A stretch of 64,000 nt of DNA, from the NCBI GenBank assembly GCA_022825235.1, contig JAJDYI010000017.1:1-64000 (forward strand), written 5' to 3'. Positions 16,981 through 26,792 of the stretch are shown in pieces. The position numbers and the translations under genes are program-made. The notes under the pieces were generated by a model. That model did not search any database. It was given only the letters and a program-made list of their open reading frames with translations, and was not told the origin of the DNA. The first letter of the stretch is position 1, and each line of letters opens with the position of its first letter. Origin of the DNA: Alphaproteobacteria bacterium (GTDB lineage: Bacteria; Pseudomonadota; Alphaproteobacteria; TMED109).

Positions 16981-17886
16981 ATGCCGGCCAAGATCATCGA
17001 CGGCAAGGAGCTGGCGCGCCGCACGCGCGAGCAGCTCGCGGTCACCGTGGCCGAACTCACTGAGACGTTCGGTTCCGCGCCCGGCCTCGCTGCCATCCTG
17101 GTCGGAGACGATGCTGCGAGCGAGACCTACGTTCGGACGAAGCGCCGGCAGGCCACCGAATGCGGGATTCGTTCAACCGCGCACCGGCTGGCCGGGGATA
17201 CGACCGAGGCCGACCTGCTCGAGGTCGTGCGGGGCCTGAACGCGGATGATGCCGTCGATGCCATTCTCGTGCAGCTGCCCCTGCCGCGGCACATCGCAAT
17301 CCGTCGGGTGCTCGACAGCGTGCTGCCGTACAAGGACGTCGACGGGTTCCATTCGCGCAACGCAGGGCTCTTGGCCGTGGGTCAGGCCGAGACGGTTCCC
17401 TGTACGCCGCGCGGATGCCTCGCGCTGCTGCGCGATACGCACGGCGACGACGAGGCCGGACGCCTCGGCAAGCTGGCCGGGCAGCACGCCGTCGTGGTGG
17501 GGCGAAGCAGCATCGTCGGGCGCCCGATGGCCGCACTTCTCACCGCCGAGAACTGCACAGTGACGCTGGCGCACTCGCGAACCCGGAACCTCCCGGAAGT
17601 CTGTCAGCAGGCGGATGTCCTCGTGGCTGCGGTCGGCCGGCCCGAAATGGTGCGCGGGGAGTGGGTTCGGCCCGGGGCTACCGTGATCGACGTCGGGATC
17701 AACCGGGTCGAGCGCGACGGCGTCAGCAGGCTGGTGGGCGACGTGGCCTTTGACGAGGCGAGCGAAATAGCGGGCGCCATCACCCCTGTGCCCGGAGGGG
17801 TCGGACCGATGACCGTCGCCTATCTCCTCCACAACACCGTGGAGCTCTACCGCCGGCGGCGGGCAGGCGAGTCGGGGTCGGGCTGA
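16981..17886 (+). CDS. folD: Methylenetetrahydrofolate dehydrogenase/cyclohydrolase
   Basis: FolD (301 residues) oxidises 5,10-methylene-THF with NADP and hydrolyses the resulting methenyl-THF to 10-formyl-THF, in the cytosol. The catalytic region [17 protein letters not shown] holds the expected Tyr and Lys. [23 protein letters not shown] and the NADP-binding [14 protein letters not shown] are conserved, as is the C-terminal [18 protein letters not shown] 16981 gives the normal length. The long upstream extension of this frame runs into the divergent korA promoter region and is not coding. It converges with mutL ten bases beyond its stop. Confidence 0.96.
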   Translation: MPAKIIDGKELARRTREQLAVTVAELTETFGSAPGLAAILVGDDAASETYVRTKRRQATECGIRSTAHRLAGDTTEADLLEVVRGLNADDAVDAILVQLPLPRHIAIRRVLDSVLPYKDVDGFHSRNAGLLAVGQAETVPCTPRGCLALLRDTHGDDEAGRLGKLAGQHAVVVGRSSIVGRPMAALLTAENCTVTLAHSRTRNLPEVCQQADVLVAAVGRPEMVRGEWVRPGATVIDVGINRVERDGVSRLVGDVAFDEASEIAGAITPVPGGVGPMTVAYLLHNTVELYRRRRAGESGSG

Positions 17887-17896
17887 CGCCGGGCCA

Positions 17897-19708
17897 TCAG
17901 CGCCGCCCGAAAAGGCGCTCGAGGTCCGCCCGCTTCAGTTCCACGAATGTCGGCCGGCCGTGATTGCATTGCCCCGAGTTCGGGGTCCTTTCCATGTCGC
18001 GCAGGAGTGCATCCATCTCCTCGATGCTGAGGATGCGACCTGCCCGCACGGAACCGTGACAGGCCATTGTCGAGCACACGTGCTCGATCCGGTCGCGAAG
18101 GGCGTAGGCCGTACTGTGCTCGAGCAGCTCGTCGGCCAGGTCCTGCAGGAGGTCGGCGACCGCCACGTGCCCAAGAATCGCCGGGGTCTCGTGCACGGCA
18201 ACGGCCCCGTCTCCACTTGCCTCGAGGACGAGGCCGAACGAGCCGAGTTCCTCGGACCGGCGGCTCAGGACGTCGACCGCAGCCGGCTCCAGGCGCACGA
18301 TTTCGGGTGTCAGCAGAATCTGGCTCTGTGGTTCACCCCGGACGAGTGCAGCCTTGATGCTCTCGAGGACGATGCGCTCGTGGGCGGCGTGCTGGTCGAC
18401 CAGGATCAGCCCGTCGGCCGTCTCGGACACGATGAAGGTGCGGTGCAACTGGGCCCTGGCGTAACCCAGGGGAGGCTCGGTTCCGGGCTCCGCCGGCGGC
18501 GTGGGCCGGGCCCGGGCGTATCCGGCGCCGTGCGCCGATTCGTCAGGCGGGCTGTCCGCGGGCCGCGGCCTGATCCCGGAATCCGGCCCCGGTGATGCCG
18601 TCGAGGGGCGCCGCCCGGCAGGAGGGGAGCCGGGTGCCCGGTCAAAATGGAGCCACGGTGCGGGTTGCGCCCGCCTGACGGTCTGGTCCGCCAACGTGGT
18701 GGCAGGTCGGGGCCCTTCCGCCCGAAGCGCCGCGCGGACCCCAGCCACGATCACGCTCCGAACGGTCTGCGGCTCGCGGAACCTGACCTCTGTCTTGGCT
18801 GGGTGGACGTTGATGTCGACATCTCGCATGGCGACGTCGATGTAGAGCGCGACGATTGGCTGGCGATCGTGCGCAATCAGCCCCTGATAGGCGCCTCGAA
18901 GCGCGCCGTAGAGAACGCGGTCCCGGACCACCCGGCCGTTCACGAACAGGTACTGGGCGCGCGTGTTCGCCCGGTTGACTGTCGGCAGCGACGCCAGGCC
19001 GGATACCCGGGTCGTGCCGCGCTCGAAATCGACGGCAACGGCATTGTCTGCGAACGCATCGCCCATGACCGCGCGCAACCGTTGGTCCCGGGCGCCGTCG
19101 GGTGCTGCCGGCGCGCGCAGATCCAGCCGGGAATGGCCATCGGCCTGCAGCTTGAAGGCGGTACGCGGGTGCGCCATCGCCAGTTCCCGGATCGTCTGGG
19201 TCACGGCCATCGCTTCGGCCCGGTCGGACTTGAGGAACTTCAGCCGGGCCGGGGTGGCCCGGAAAAGGTCGGCCACCGTGACACGCGTGCCCCTGGGGTA
19301 GGCGGCGGGCGTCACCGTTCCGGCAGTTCCGGCATCCACCGTGATTTCGAAAGTCTCTTCCGCGCCCTCGGCCCGCGAGGTCACGGTCAGCCTGCTGACG
19401 GAGCCGATCGAGGGAAGGGCCTCACCCCGAAAGCCCAGCGTCTGGATGGCGAACAGGTCGTCGTCGGGGAGCTTCGAGGTGGCGTGCCGCTCGACGGCCA
19501 GGGCCAGGTCGTCAGGATCCATTCCGTGACCGTCGTCCGCGACCGATATCTCCGTCTTGCCGCCGCTCGCAATGCTGACCACAATCGACCGCGCGCCGGC
19601 GTCGAGCGCATTTTCGACCAGCTCCTTGACGACCGAGGCCGGGCGTTCGACGACTTCACCGGCAGCAATCCGATTGACTGTTCCTTCCGGCAGCCGGCGG
19701 ATCGGCAT
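17897..19708 (-). CDS. mutL: DNA mismatch repair protein MutL, endonuclease type
   Basis: MutL links MutS mismatch recognition to downstream repair. The N-terminal GHKL ATPase shows IAAGEVVERPASVVKELVEN, DDGHGMD and GFRGEALPSIG. The linker (about residues 340-410) is Pro/Arg-rich. The C-terminal domain contains DQHAAHERIVLE, a full match to the metal-binding nuclease motif DQHA(X)2E(X)4E, plus ACHGSVRAG and QCNHGRP. This MutL should therefore nick DNA itself, as in bacteria without MutH/Dam. The ATG start overlaps the pgi stop by one base (TGATG). The 603-residue length is typical. Confidence 0.95.
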   Translation of the reverse strand: MPIRRLPEGTVNRIAAGEVVERPASVVKELVENALDAGARSIVVSIASGGKTEISVADDGHGMDPDDLALAVERHATSKLPDDDLFAIQTLGFRGEALPSIGSVSRLTVTSRAEGAEETFEITVDAGTAGTVTPAAYPRGTRVTVADLFRATPARLKFLKSDRAEAMAVTQTIRELAMAHPRTAFKLQADGHSRLDLRAPAAPDGARDQRLRAVMGDAFADNAVAVDFERGTTRVSGLASLPTVNRANTRAQYLFVNGRVVRDRVLYGALRGAYQGLIAHDRQPIVALYIDVAMRDVDINVHPAKTEVRFREPQTVRSVIVAGVRAALRAEGPRPATTLADQTVRRAQPAPWLHFDRAPGSPPAGRRPSTASPGPDSGIRPRPADSPPDESAHGAGYARARPTPPAEPGTEPPLGYARAQLHRTFIVSETADGLILVDQHAAHERIVLESIKAALVRGEPQSQILLTPEIVRLEPAAVDVLSRRSEELGSFGLVLEASGDGAVAVHETPAILGHVAVADLLQDLADELLEHSTAYALRDRIEHVCSTMACHGSVRAGRILSIEEMDALLRDMERTPNSGQCNHGRPTFVELKRADLERLFGRR

Positions 19709-21069
19709 CAGCGCGCCCCCTTGGTCAGGATCTGGACGATGCGCTCCTTGGTTTCCTCCACGGCGGGCTGTCCGAAGGGATCGATGCCGAGCAGGTCGGC
19801 CACCAGTACGGTTTCGAGCATGAGGTGGGCCATCAAGGCACCGTACGCGGCTTGGCTCCGGCGCGCGAACGTGAAGGTTCGAACCGGCCGCCCGGCTGCG
19901 GCAAGGCTCGCACGGGTGGCATCGGCATGGGCGTGCCAGAGCGAGCCCAGTCGGCGGGGGAACCAGCTGGGATAACCCGGGAGATCAGTGGGTAGCTGGA
20001 CGTCTCGGGCGGTTCCGGAGCGCAGCAACGTGAACATTTGCCCGGGCGGTCCGTCCAGCCAAAGCTGCAGCTGGCTGTGCTCGTCGTCAGTGCCCAGCGC
20101 GGTGACGGGGGTGAAGCCCCGGCGACCCTTCCCCAGGCTTTCTGCCACCAACTGCCGATACCAAGTTTGCAGCGGTTCCATCGCGCCGGTGTATGCCAGC
20201 GTGACTAGCGTGCCGGTTCCGTGGCGCTCGTGGAATGCAGCCAAGGCCGCTGCGGATTGCGCCGCGGGACTGAGACCTTCACGGGGAAACGCGTGCGCCA
20301 GGACGGCTCTACCGCCTGCCAGGACATCGGGCTCGTGCGGCCCCAAGCCGTTTGCCCTGATGGCGGCGGGCAGGAGCCCGGATACGGTGAACGCCGCGAA
20401 CCTGCCCCCCACGTCGGAAGGTACTTCCAGGATGGGGATGCCGCGGGCCTGGGCGAGGGCCCGGAGCGGTGATGGTCCGGCTTCAGTCAGGCAAATGGTG
20501 CGCTCACGGATGGCTTCGGGTTCCAGGGTCTCGCTGTACCACTCGAGAAGCATGGCAAACAGGGCGAGCGTCTCGGTTGTGTGGCCGGACTTGCTGACGA
20601 TCACCGAGTACACGTGTTCCTGGCCAACCTGGTCGAGCGTTCGTCTCAGCTGGGCACACGCTTCCGGGTCGATGCTCTCGGCGAACGCGACCTGAGGCCG
20701 GGTCGTCGCCGGATGGGAACTCGCTCCGGTAGCAGCGGCGACAAACGCCCTGCCGGCGTGCAGGGATCCGCCGCAGCCACAGTGCACGACGAGCTCGGCG
20801 TCGCGCGAGAACCGCCGCCCGACGTCGAGATAATCGCGAGCGGAAGGGCCGCTGTGCAGAACCGTGAGAAAGGGGAGCGCCCCGTCCCGGTAGCGTTCTT
20901 CCAGTCGGGTAAGCGCGACCCGAGCAGCTTGTCGGTGCGTTGCCTGCTCGCCTGCAGGCTCAAGCCAAGCCGACGTGTCGCAGCTGATCCCGAAAGTATC
21001 GGGCGCGTTGCAGCGGCCCGGATGCGGTCCCTCCGGATGGACCGGGCCTGTGAGGGCAGTATGGCTCAC
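19708..21069 (-). CDS. pgi: Glucose-6-phosphate isomerase (short form)
   Basis: This 453-residue protein is a double-SIS-domain phosphoglucose isomerase. The first SIS domain has VVHCGCGGSLHAG, where GIGGS is usual (the Ile is a Cys here), then IVSKSGHTTETLALFAMLL for the phosphate-binding loop. EVPSDVGGRFAAFTVSGLLP is the conserved Gly-Gly-Arg region, and GIDPFGQPAVEETK near the C-terminus carries the base Glu and Lys region. It is about 100 residues shorter than the E. coli enzyme, like other short PGIs. The start is GTG 21069. It is co-transcribed with mutL (one-base overlap). Confidence 0.9.
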   Translation of the reverse strand: MSHTALTGPVHPEGPHPGRCNAPDTFGISCDTSAWLEPAGEQATHRQAARVALTRLEERYRDGALPFLTVLHSGPSARDYLDVGRRFSRDAELVVHCGCGGSLHAGRAFVAAATGASSHPATTRPQVAFAESIDPEACAQLRRTLDQVGQEHVYSVIVSKSGHTTETLALFAMLLEWYSETLEPEAIRERTICLTEAGPSPLRALAQARGIPILEVPSDVGGRFAAFTVSGLLPAAIRANGLGPHEPDVLAGGRAVLAHAFPREGLSPAAQSAAALAAFHERHGTGTLVTLAYTGAMEPLQTWYRQLVAESLGKGRRGFTPVTALGTDDEHSQLQLWLDGPPGQMFTLLRSGTARDVQLPTDLPGYPSWFPRRLGSLWHAHADATRASLAAAGRPVRTFTFARRSQAAYGALMAHLMLETVLVADLLGIDPFGQPAVEETKERIVQILTKGAR

Positions 21070-21206
21070 GGGTCGGTCCGCCTGGCGACCGGCTTATGCG
21101 GTCAGCCGCCCGCGGCCGGCACCCCGGCCCGGACCATTTCCCGCGGACGCTCGGAGTGATACAAGACCGCGGCAATCACCCTCAAACGAGTTGCGGAGCG
21201 CCGAGG

Positions 21207-21554
21207 ATGGACACGGTGATCTACCACAACCCCAAGTGTAGCAAGTCACGCGCGACGCTCGCCCTGCTCCGCGAGCGCGGGATCGAGCCGGACATTGTCG
21301 AGTACTTGAAGGATCCGCCTGACGCCCTCACGCTCGCTGAGATTCTTCGCCGTCTCGGGTTGGAGCCGCGCGAACTCATGCGCAAGCGTGAAGCTGCCTA
21401 CCGAGAACGCAATCTTGCTGACCCCGGTCTCGACGATCAGGCCCTGATCGAGGCCATGATTGCGGATCCGATCTTGATTGAGCGCCCGATCGTGATCCAC
21501 GGGGGACGCGCTAGAGTAGGGCGCCCGCCGGAGTCGATTCTCGAAATCCTGTGA
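21207..21554 (+). CDS. arsC: ArsC-family glutaredoxin-dependent arsenate reductase
   Basis: The 115-residue protein has the ArsC/YffB thioredoxin-like fold. The nucleophile is Cys11 in YHNPKCSKSRATL, and the conserved Arg positions occur in LMRKREAAYRE and RPIVIHGGRARVGRPPE, the pattern of true ArsC rather than Spx or YffB. It would reduce arsenate to arsenite with glutathione and glutaredoxin. ATG 21207 has GGAG eight bases upstream. No arsR, arsB or acr3 gene is nearby, so it is a solitary arsC and a general thiol-reductase role remains possible. Confidence 0.88.
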   Translation: MDTVIYHNPKCSKSRATLALLRERGIEPDIVEYLKDPPDALTLAEILRRLGLEPRELMRKREAAYRERNLADPGLDDQALIEAMIADPILIERPIVIHGGRARVGRPPESILEIL

Positions 21555-21647
21555 CGCCGGCAGCCGCGCTTCGCCCGCGGCGACGTCACGGCGACTTGCG
21601 CACCGATCCACGCGTAATGGAAGACGGTTGCCCGAACGGGGGGTGTA

Positions 21648-23672
21648 GTGACCGAAACGGCTGACCCGCACGCTTGGCTTCGCTGCGCGGATTGGCCGTC
21701 CGTCCTGCGCGACCCGGGCACCTTGGAGCCCGCCATTCATGCGCATCTGGAACAGGAGAACCGGCGCACTGAGAGCGTGCTTCGCCCGGTTGCCGGACTG
21801 CAGGATGAATTGGCGCGTGAGCTGCGCGCGCGGGTGCCGGACGAGGACGCCGACGTCCCGGTCCCGGACGGGAAGTACGCCTACTACCGGCGCTTCGAAG
21901 AGGGAGGCGAATATCCCATTCTCTGTCGGGTCCGTGCGGACGAGGCAAGGGAGGAAGTCTTGCTCGACGGCAACCGGGAAGCGGCTCAGGCCAAGTTCTT
22001 CCGGATCGGCGGGTCGCGCCACTCGCCCGATCACGCAATCCTCGCCTATGCCGCCGATCGCAAGGGATCGGAAAAGTACGAAGTGCGGTTTCTCGAACTC
22101 CCGGACCGGACGGAGCTCCCGGACCGCCTCCAGGAGACCCAGGGGGATCTTGTCTGGTCACTCGATTCCCGGCAGCTGTACTACACGGTCCTGGATGATC
22201 AGCATCGACCATGGCAGGTGCGCCGACACCGCCTCGGAGACCCGCCCGGTTCGGACGTGGCCGTATTCACCAGCCCGTCGCCGCAGGTGTTCCTCGCCGT
22301 CAGCCGAACGGAAAGTGGTCGCTTCGTTTGCATCGACTGTCACGAACACGCCGATGCCTCCGAGACGTATCTGATCGATGCGTCCCGGCCGGACTGCGAA
22401 CCCTTCCGGGTCTGGGCTCGGCGAGAGGGAGTACGCTACACCGTTTCTGATCACGGCGACTGCCTGATCCTGCTTACCAACGCCGACGGCGCAGAGGATT
22501 TCAAGATCGTCGAGGTTCCCGTGCAGGGCGATCGCACAGAGCCGTGCCAGATTGTGCCGCACTGTGCCGGAATCTACATACTGGACGTGCAGGTCTTCGC
22601 ACACTGGCTGGTCCGGCTAGAACGCGTGGCCGGGTTGCCCAGGATCGTGGTGCGCAGTTTCCGTGATGGCGTTGAGTATACGATCGATGCTGGCGGCGAA
22701 GAGACGTTCAGTCTCCAGCTGGTTGCAGGGATGGAATACGAGAAGCACGTGGTCCGCTACGTGTACAGTTCTCTGACGACGCCGAGCAGAACGTTCGATT
22801 TCGATATGCGCGATCGGACGGCGGTGCTCCGCAAGGAACAACAGATCCCGGGCGGGCACGACGCCGAGCAATACATCGCCAGGCGGCTCACGGTGCGCAG
22901 TGAGGGCGGCACGGAAGTCCCGATTTCCCTGGTGCACCGAAGGGACCTTGCCCTCGACGGCCGCACGCCGCTTCTCCTCTACGGTTACGGGGCCTACGGG
23001 CACGCCACGCCGGCATCGTTTGTCCACACCCGCTTCAGCCTGCTGGACCGCGGATTCGTGTACGCAATCGCGCATGTTCGCGGCGGCACGGAACTGGGTT
23101 ACGGATGGTACCTGGATGGCAAGCTCGAGCACAAGGAGAACAGCTTCTCTGATTTCGTCTCCGCGGGCCGGGGCTTGGTGGAGGCGGGATACACAAGTCG
23201 CGGCAGGATCATTGCGCACGGCGGGAGCGCAGGAGGCCTGCTTGTCGGGGCGTCGCTCAACCGGGACACCGGGCTCTTCGGCGGTGTGATCGCCGAGGTA
23301 CCCTTCGTCGACGTACTCAACACCATGCTGGACGCCACGCTCCCGCTGACACCGCCGGAATGGGCGGAGTGGGGCGATCCGATCCGCGACGCGGCGGCAC
23401 GCGCTCGTATCGGGTCGTACTGTCCCTATTCCAACGTATCCGAACGTCGCTATCCGGCCGTGCTCGCGACCGCGGGCCTGACAGACCCGCGCGTTGGCTA
23501 CTGGGAACCGGCCAAATGGATTGCAAGGCTCCGGGAACACACGACCTCAGCGGACCCGGTTCTCCTATGGACCAATCTCGACGCTGGCCACGGGGGCGCA
23601 GCCGGCCGTTTCGCTCGGCTTGACGAGGTTGCACTCGTTTATGCGTTCGCCCTGATGACGGCAAGCCAATGA
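21648..23672 (+). CDS. ptrB: Oligopeptidase B-like serine peptidase (S9A)
   Basis: This 674-residue prolyl-oligopeptidase-family enzyme has an N-terminal seven-bladed propeller that restricts entry to peptides and a C-terminal alpha/beta hydrolase domain. The catalytic triad is readable: Ser527 in HGGSAGG, Asp613 in TDPRVGYWEP and His648 in DAGHGG. The sequence features GGTELGYGWYLDGKLEHK and NTFSDF-like NSFSDFVSAG match oligopeptidase B, which cuts after basic residues. It has no signal peptide, so it is cytosolic. The start is GTG 21648. Its stop overlaps the dapE start (ATGA), so it heads a three-gene run with dapE and the monooxygenase. Confidence 0.9.
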   Translation: MTETADPHAWLRCADWPSVLRDPGTLEPAIHAHLEQENRRTESVLRPVAGLQDELARELRARVPDEDADVPVPDGKYAYYRRFEEGGEYPILCRVRADEAREEVLLDGNREAAQAKFFRIGGSRHSPDHAILAYAADRKGSEKYEVRFLELPDRTELPDRLQETQGDLVWSLDSRQLYYTVLDDQHRPWQVRRHRLGDPPGSDVAVFTSPSPQVFLAVSRTESGRFVCIDCHEHADASETYLIDASRPDCEPFRVWARREGVRYTVSDHGDCLILLTNADGAEDFKIVEVPVQGDRTEPCQIVPHCAGIYILDVQVFAHWLVRLERVAGLPRIVVRSFRDGVEYTIDAGGEETFSLQLVAGMEYEKHVVRYVYSSLTTPSRTFDFDMRDRTAVLRKEQQIPGGHDAEQYIARRLTVRSEGGTEVPISLVHRRDLALDGRTPLLLYGYGAYGHATPASFVHTRFSLLDRGFVYAIAHVRGGTELGYGWYLDGKLEHKENSFSDFVSAGRGLVEAGYTSRGRIIAHGGSAGGLLVGASLNRDTGLFGGVIAEVPFVDVLNTMLDATLPLTPPEWAEWGDPIRDAAARARIGSYCPYSNVSERRYPAVLATAGLTDPRVGYWEPAKWIARLREHTTSADPVLLWTNLDAGHGGAAGRFARLDEVALVYAFALMTASQ

Positions 23673-24901
23673 GTTCCACCGTGACGACCGACCCGAACCT
23701 GCCGGCCGTGCCGGCCGACCCGCTGGAACTCGCCCGGGCCCTGATTCGCTGCCCCAGCGTGACGCCGGCCGATGCAGGTGCGCTGGGGGTTCTGGAGTTG
23801 GCCCTGGTACGCCTCGGTTTTACATGCAGGCGCCTCGCTTTCGGGCAGCCCGGCACGGAGGGTCCCGACGCACGGGTCGAGAACCTGTACGCCCGAATCG
23901 GGGCGGACCGCCCCAATTTCTGTTTCGCCGGTCATACGGATGTTGTGCCGCCGGGTGCCATGGATACGTGGGACAAGGATCCGTTCGGCGGGATCACCGA
24001 AGACGGAGTCCTGTACGGCCGGGGCGCTTCGGACATGAAGGGAAGCATTGCTGCATTCGTTTCCGCCTGCTCGCGATTTCTGGGCAGCGGACGACCGTAT
24101 GGCTCGATCAGCCTGTTGATCACAGGCGACGAAGAGAAAGACGCACAAAATGGCACAGTTCGGGTCCTGGACTGGATGAAGCGGCACGATGAGCACATCG
24201 ACGTCTGTCTCGTGGGCGAGCCGACCAATCCGGAGCGCCTCGGGGACATGATGAAGATCGGACGTCGGGGCAGTGTAAACGGCACCTTGACCGTGTATGG
24301 CACGCAAGGGCACGTCGCTTATCCGGAACTCGCCGATAACCCGATTCCCCGGCTCGTCGCGCTGCTCACATCGCTCCTGTCCGAGGCGCCTGACGACGGG
24401 GTCGACCATTTCCAGCCATCCAACCTGGAGATCACATCGGTGGATGTGGGGAACCGTGTCACGAACGTGATACCGGGCCGTGCCACTTCGAACTTCAACG
24501 TGCGGTTCAATCCGGCACACACGCCTGCATCTTTGGAGGCTTGGCTGCGGGCGTGCCTTGATCGGGTGGCCGCCGGCAGCTACAAGCTCGACTTGGACTG
24601 GAGCGGACCCGCGTTTCTGACCCGTCCTGGCCGCCTGACGGATGTGGTCGCCACCGCGGTGAGGGCCGTCACGGGGCGGCAGCCGGTGGCATCAACCAGC
24701 GGTGGGACGTCCGATGCGCGGTTTATTCAAACTGTCTGTCCGGTCGTGGAGTTTGGCGGGGTCGGGAAGACGATGCACCAGGCGAACGAGCAGGTCCTGG
24801 TGGAGGACCTGCGGACGCTCGCGGACGTATACGAGCGGATTCTGACGCTGTTTTTCGAGTCCGGAGAATCCGCTGGTGGCCGGGCAGGGAAGACCCGATG
24901 A
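23669..24901 (+). CDS. dapE: Succinyl-diaminopimelate desuccinylase
   Basis: DapE removes succinate from N-succinyl-L,L-diaminopimelate in the lysine and peptidoglycan precursor pathway. The M20 dinuclear zinc motifs are FAGHTDVVPPG, YGRGASDMKG and GDEEKDAQNGT, with VGEPTNPERLGD (conserved Glu) and the dimerisation-domain motif GTQGHVAYPELADNP. SGGTSDARFI and EFGGVGKTMHQANE complete the active site. The 410 residues include about 25 extra at the N-terminus compared with E. coli. It overlaps both neighbours by four bases (ATGA at each end), implying coupled translation. Confidence 0.95.
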   Translation: MSSTVTTDPNLPAVPADPLELARALIRCPSVTPADAGALGVLELALVRLGFTCRRLAFGQPGTEGPDARVENLYARIGADRPNFCFAGHTDVVPPGAMDTWDKDPFGGITEDGVLYGRGASDMKGSIAAFVSACSRFLGSGRPYGSISLLITGDEEKDAQNGTVRVLDWMKRHDEHIDVCLVGEPTNPERLGDMMKIGRRGSVNGTLTVYGTQGHVAYPELADNPIPRLVALLTSLLSEAPDDGVDHFQPSNLEITSVDVGNRVTNVIPGRATSNFNVRFNPAHTPASLEAWLRACLDRVAAGSYKLDLDWSGPAFLTRPGRLTDVVATAVRAVTGRQPVASTSGGTSDARFIQTVCPVVEFGGVGKTMHQANEQVLVEDLRTLADVYERILTLFFESGESAGGRAGKTR

Positions 24902-26589
24902 ACCGCCGGGACGGTAACCGCCAACCGGAGACCGACACCGCATTCGATGTGATCGTCATCGGCAGCGGATTTGGCGGGATGTACATGTTGCACCGCCTGC
25001 GGAGCCTCGGCATGTCGGCCCGCGTCTATGAAGTTGCCGACGATGTCGGCGGCACGTGGTACTGGAATCGCTACCCGGGTGCGCGCTGCGACATCGAGAG
25101 CATGCAGTACTCGTACTCCTTTTCCGAGGGCCTGGAACAGGAGTGGAGCTGGTCAGAGAAGTACGCGTCGCAGCCGGAGATCCTCGACTACGCCAGACAC
25201 GTCGCCGACCGCTTCGATCTGCGCCGCGATATCCGATTCCAGACTCGTGTCACCACGGCGAGCTTCGACGAGCGCGACGACCGGTGGGTCGTGGAGACCG
25301 ATCGCGGTGACCGGGTGACTGGACGTTATCTCGTGTCGGCTGTGGGCTGCCTGTCCGCCGCCAATCTTCCGGCCTTCGCAGGGATGCAGGATTGCCAGGT
25401 ACCGATCCTGCACACCGGCAGATGGCCGCATGAGGGTTTCGATTTCACAGGTCTCCGGGTCGGGGTGATCGGGACCGGTTCGTCCGCCATTCAGTCCATA
25501 CCAGTCATCGCCCGGGATGCCGAGGCGGTGGTGGTGTTTCAGCGTACCCCGAACTACGCGGTACCGGCACGCAATGCTCCCATGAATCCGGACTATGAGC
25601 GCGGAATCAAGGCGAACTATGCCGATTTCCGTGCTTTGGCTCGCACCCGCATGCCGGCGTTCCTGTTCCAATACGACAAGCGTTCGGCGCTGGAGTTGTC
25701 GCCTCCCGAGCGGGAACGGCACTACGAGGACTACTGGCGTCGCGGCGGACTTGGATTTCTCGGCGCGTTTTCGGACCTGCTGCTCAACCAGGAATCGAAC
25801 GACAGCATCGCGGAATTCGTGCGCGGCAAGATCCGTTCGGTCGTCAAGGATCCCGAAGTTGCGCAGCTGCTGAGCCCTGACAACGTATTCGGTTGCAAGC
25901 GTCTGTGCGTGGATAGCGGCTACTACGATACCTTCAATTTGCCGCACGTGGACCTGGTGGACGTATCCGAAACACCGATTCAGTACTTTACCGAGACCGG
26001 TCTGGTCGTGGCGGACCAGCGCTACGACTTCGATGTCATCGTGTGTGCCACCGGCTTCGCGGCGATGACGGGATCGCTCGACCGCATCCGTATTACCGGT
26101 CGGAAGGGCATGACGCTGAAGGACAAGTGGCGGTCAGGCCCGCGAACCTATCTGGGCCTGATGTCAGCCGGGTTCCCGAACTTCTTTACCGTCACAGGTC
26201 CCGGGAGCCCCTCGGTGCTGGCCAACATGATGCCGGCGATCGAGCAGCACGTCGACTGGATTGCACACTGTTTCACGCGATTGGATGATGCTGGAGCCCG
26301 CACGATTGAACCCCTGGCGGTTTCCGAGAACGCCTGGATTGGCCACGTCAACGAGGTCGCGAACGAATCCTTGCGGTCAACGTGCAGTTCCTGGTACGTC
26401 GGCGCGAACATTCCGGGACGCCCGCGTGTTTTCATGCCATACATCGGGGGGTTTCCCGCGTACCTCGACCGATGCAATGCGGAAACCGAAACAAGTTATG
26501 CGGGCTTTGCGATAGACGGCGACACCGCACTGGCACCGCCGCGGGTCTACCCATGGACAACCAGGTGGAATCTGGCGACGCCGACTTGA
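24898..26589 (+). CDS. Flavin monooxygenase, Baeyer-Villiger type
   Basis: This 563-residue flavoprotein has two Rossmann motifs, VIVIGSGFGGMYMLHRL (FAD) and VGVIGTGSSAIQ (NADPH). Between them lies HTGRWPHEGFDFTGLRVG, which fits the Baeyer-Villiger fingerprint FxGxxxHxxxW(P/D). VGGTWYWNRYPGARCDIES is the classical cyclohexanone monooxygenase-like region. Such enzymes insert oxygen beside a ketone using NADPH and O2; the substrate cannot be read from sequence. The ATG overlaps the dapE stop (ATGA), an unusual partner for a monooxygenase. Distinguishing BVMO from a related N-hydroxylating enzyme would need assay. Confidence 0.88.
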   Translation: MNRRDGNRQPETDTAFDVIVIGSGFGGMYMLHRLRSLGMSARVYEVADDVGGTWYWNRYPGARCDIESMQYSYSFSEGLEQEWSWSEKYASQPEILDYARHVADRFDLRRDIRFQTRVTTASFDERDDRWVVETDRGDRVTGRYLVSAVGCLSAANLPAFAGMQDCQVPILHTGRWPHEGFDFTGLRVGVIGTGSSAIQSIPVIARDAEAVVVFQRTPNYAVPARNAPMNPDYERGIKANYADFRALARTRMPAFLFQYDKRSALELSPPERERHYEDYWRRGGLGFLGAFSDLLLNQESNDSIAEFVRGKIRSVVKDPEVAQLLSPDNVFGCKRLCVDSGYYDTFNLPHVDLVDVSETPIQYFTETGLVVADQRYDFDVIVCATGFAAMTGSLDRIRITGRKGMTLKDKWRSGPRTYLGLMSAGFPNFFTVTGPGSPSVLANMMPAIEQHVDWIAHCFTRLDDAGARTIEPLAVSENAWIGHVNEVANESLRSTCSSWYVGANIPGRPRVFMPYIGGFPAYLDRCNAETETSYAGFAIDGDTALAPPRVYPWTTRWNLATPT

Positions 26590-26792
26590 TGTAGGCGGTC
26601 GTGCGGTCGATGTTGGCCGAATTCTCGACTGCGGTATGGTCGGCGGAAAACAGGCGTGCAAGGACATCTGGGGGCACCGGACGGCTAGGCGACCGGTATC
26701 GCTGGACCGCACCGAACGACACTCCGCTGTCCGGCCGTGGTGCGGCGTCGCGGGCGGCATCGATTTCGTTGACCCATCTAGGGAGTTCATTT

